Shown here: positions 5,887 to 5,964 of the stretch, in pieces
Layout of the letters: every line of letters starts with the position of its first letter
How positions within the stretch are numbered: the first letter of the stretch is position 1
Assembly: GCA_017881765.1 (NCBI GenBank)
Contig: JADGQN010000310.1
Location: 1-5,964 of the forward strand
From: Syntrophobacterales bacterium
Lineage (GTDB): Bacteria; Desulfobacterota; Syntrophorhabdia; Syntrophorhabdales; WCHB1-27
Length of the DNA: 5,964 nucleotides
Direction: 5' to 3'
Notes under the pieces: generated by a model
Told to the model about the DNA's origin: nothing
What the model saw: the letters and a program-made list of their open reading frames with translations, nothing else
Database searches by the model: none
Position numbers and translations under genes: made by a program

Positions 5887-5939
5887 CGCTCGGACGTAGG
5901 ACGCCCGCTTCGCTCGGACGACCGTCCGCCACGGCGGAC
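5887..5939 (+). repeat. Cluster of short GC-rich direct and inverted repeats after the MoaD-like gene
   Basis: CGCTCGGACG occurs at 5887-5896 and again at 5911-5920. CGGACG/CGTCCG form an inverted repeat at 5915-5928, and GTCCGCC/GGCGGAC another at 5924-5939. The single GTCCG can pair with the CGGAC on either side, so two hairpins would exclude each other. There is no T-tract, so a Rho-independent terminator is not supported. It may be the edge of a longer extragenic repeat. Apart from this, 5871-5964 holds no gene that I can see. Confidence 0.5.
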
Positions 5940-5955
5940 TGGGACGATGAAGAGC

Positions 5956-5964
5956 AGAGGGAGG
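5956..5964 (+). promoter_or_regulatory. Possible Shine-Dalgarno of a gene starting just beyond the window
   Basis: The purine-rich run AGAGGGAGG ends the window and resembles the ribosome sites used by the genes here (compare GGGAGG at 214-219). An ATG at 5946 also opens a frame to the window edge, so this run could instead be coding. The window is too short to decide. Confidence 0.25.

Noticed and set aside
5924..5939. Rho-independent terminator after the MoaD-like gene
   Set aside because: The GC-rich inverted repeat has only two bases between its arms and no following T-tract.

Overview
The window reads as one plus-strand operon segment encoding an NAD(P)-linked, multi-subunit molybdenum hydroxylase (xanthine oxidase family), followed by a separate small sulfur-carrier gene. 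Gene order, stop/start spacing (13 nt, 13 nt, a 4-nt ATGA overlap, 16 nt) and strong AGGAGG-type ribosome sites all point to co-translated subunits. The moderately GC-rich coding DNA, the soluble NuoE/NuoF-type diaphorase and the absence of export signals on complete subunits suggest an anaerobic bacterium. A Desulfobacterota/Syntrophorhabdus-like lineage is my guess, but no feature in the window proves it.

Layout: (1) 1-213, C-terminal end of a NuoE-like [2Fe-2S] thioredoxin-fold subunit cut by the left edge. (2) 227-1438, a NuoF-like FMN/NAD(H)/[4Fe-4S] subunit. (3) 1452-2033, the two-[2Fe-2S] small subunit of a molybdenum hydroxylase, carrying an unexpected N-terminal classical C2H2 zinc-finger motif. 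(4) 2030-4459, the molybdopterin-binding large subunit with the catalytic Glu and an unusual Ala-Phe-Arg-Cys active-site loop. (5) 4476-5444, the FAD subunit with an inserted four-cysteine loop like the [4Fe-4S] loop of E. coli PaoB and of 4-hydroxybenzoyl-CoA reductase. (6) 5441-5576, a 136-bp imperfect palindrome that starts on the FAD-gene stop codon. (7) 5631-5870, a MoaD/ThiS-like protein with a GTG start and a Gly-Gly C terminus, visibly richer in AT than its neighbours. (8) 5871-5964, a short GC-rich stretch of small direct and inverted repeats, ending in a Shine-Dalgarno-like run at the window edge.

How the parts may work together (inference): an unknown substrate is hydroxylated or dehydroxylated at the Mo site of the large subunit. 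Electrons pass through two [2Fe-2S] centres to FAD and a [4Fe-4S] centre of the medium subunit, and then through the NuoE/NuoF pair (FMN, Fe-S) to or from NAD(P). The MoaD-like protein could provide sulfur for the pterin dithiolene. The substrate cannot be read from the sequence, but the residues that hold purines in xanthine dehydrogenase are not conserved, so 'xanthine dehydrogenase' should be taken as a family name only. The most unusual items are the zinc-finger fusion, the NuoEF plus FAD-subunit pairing with two flavins, and the Arg-Cys loop.
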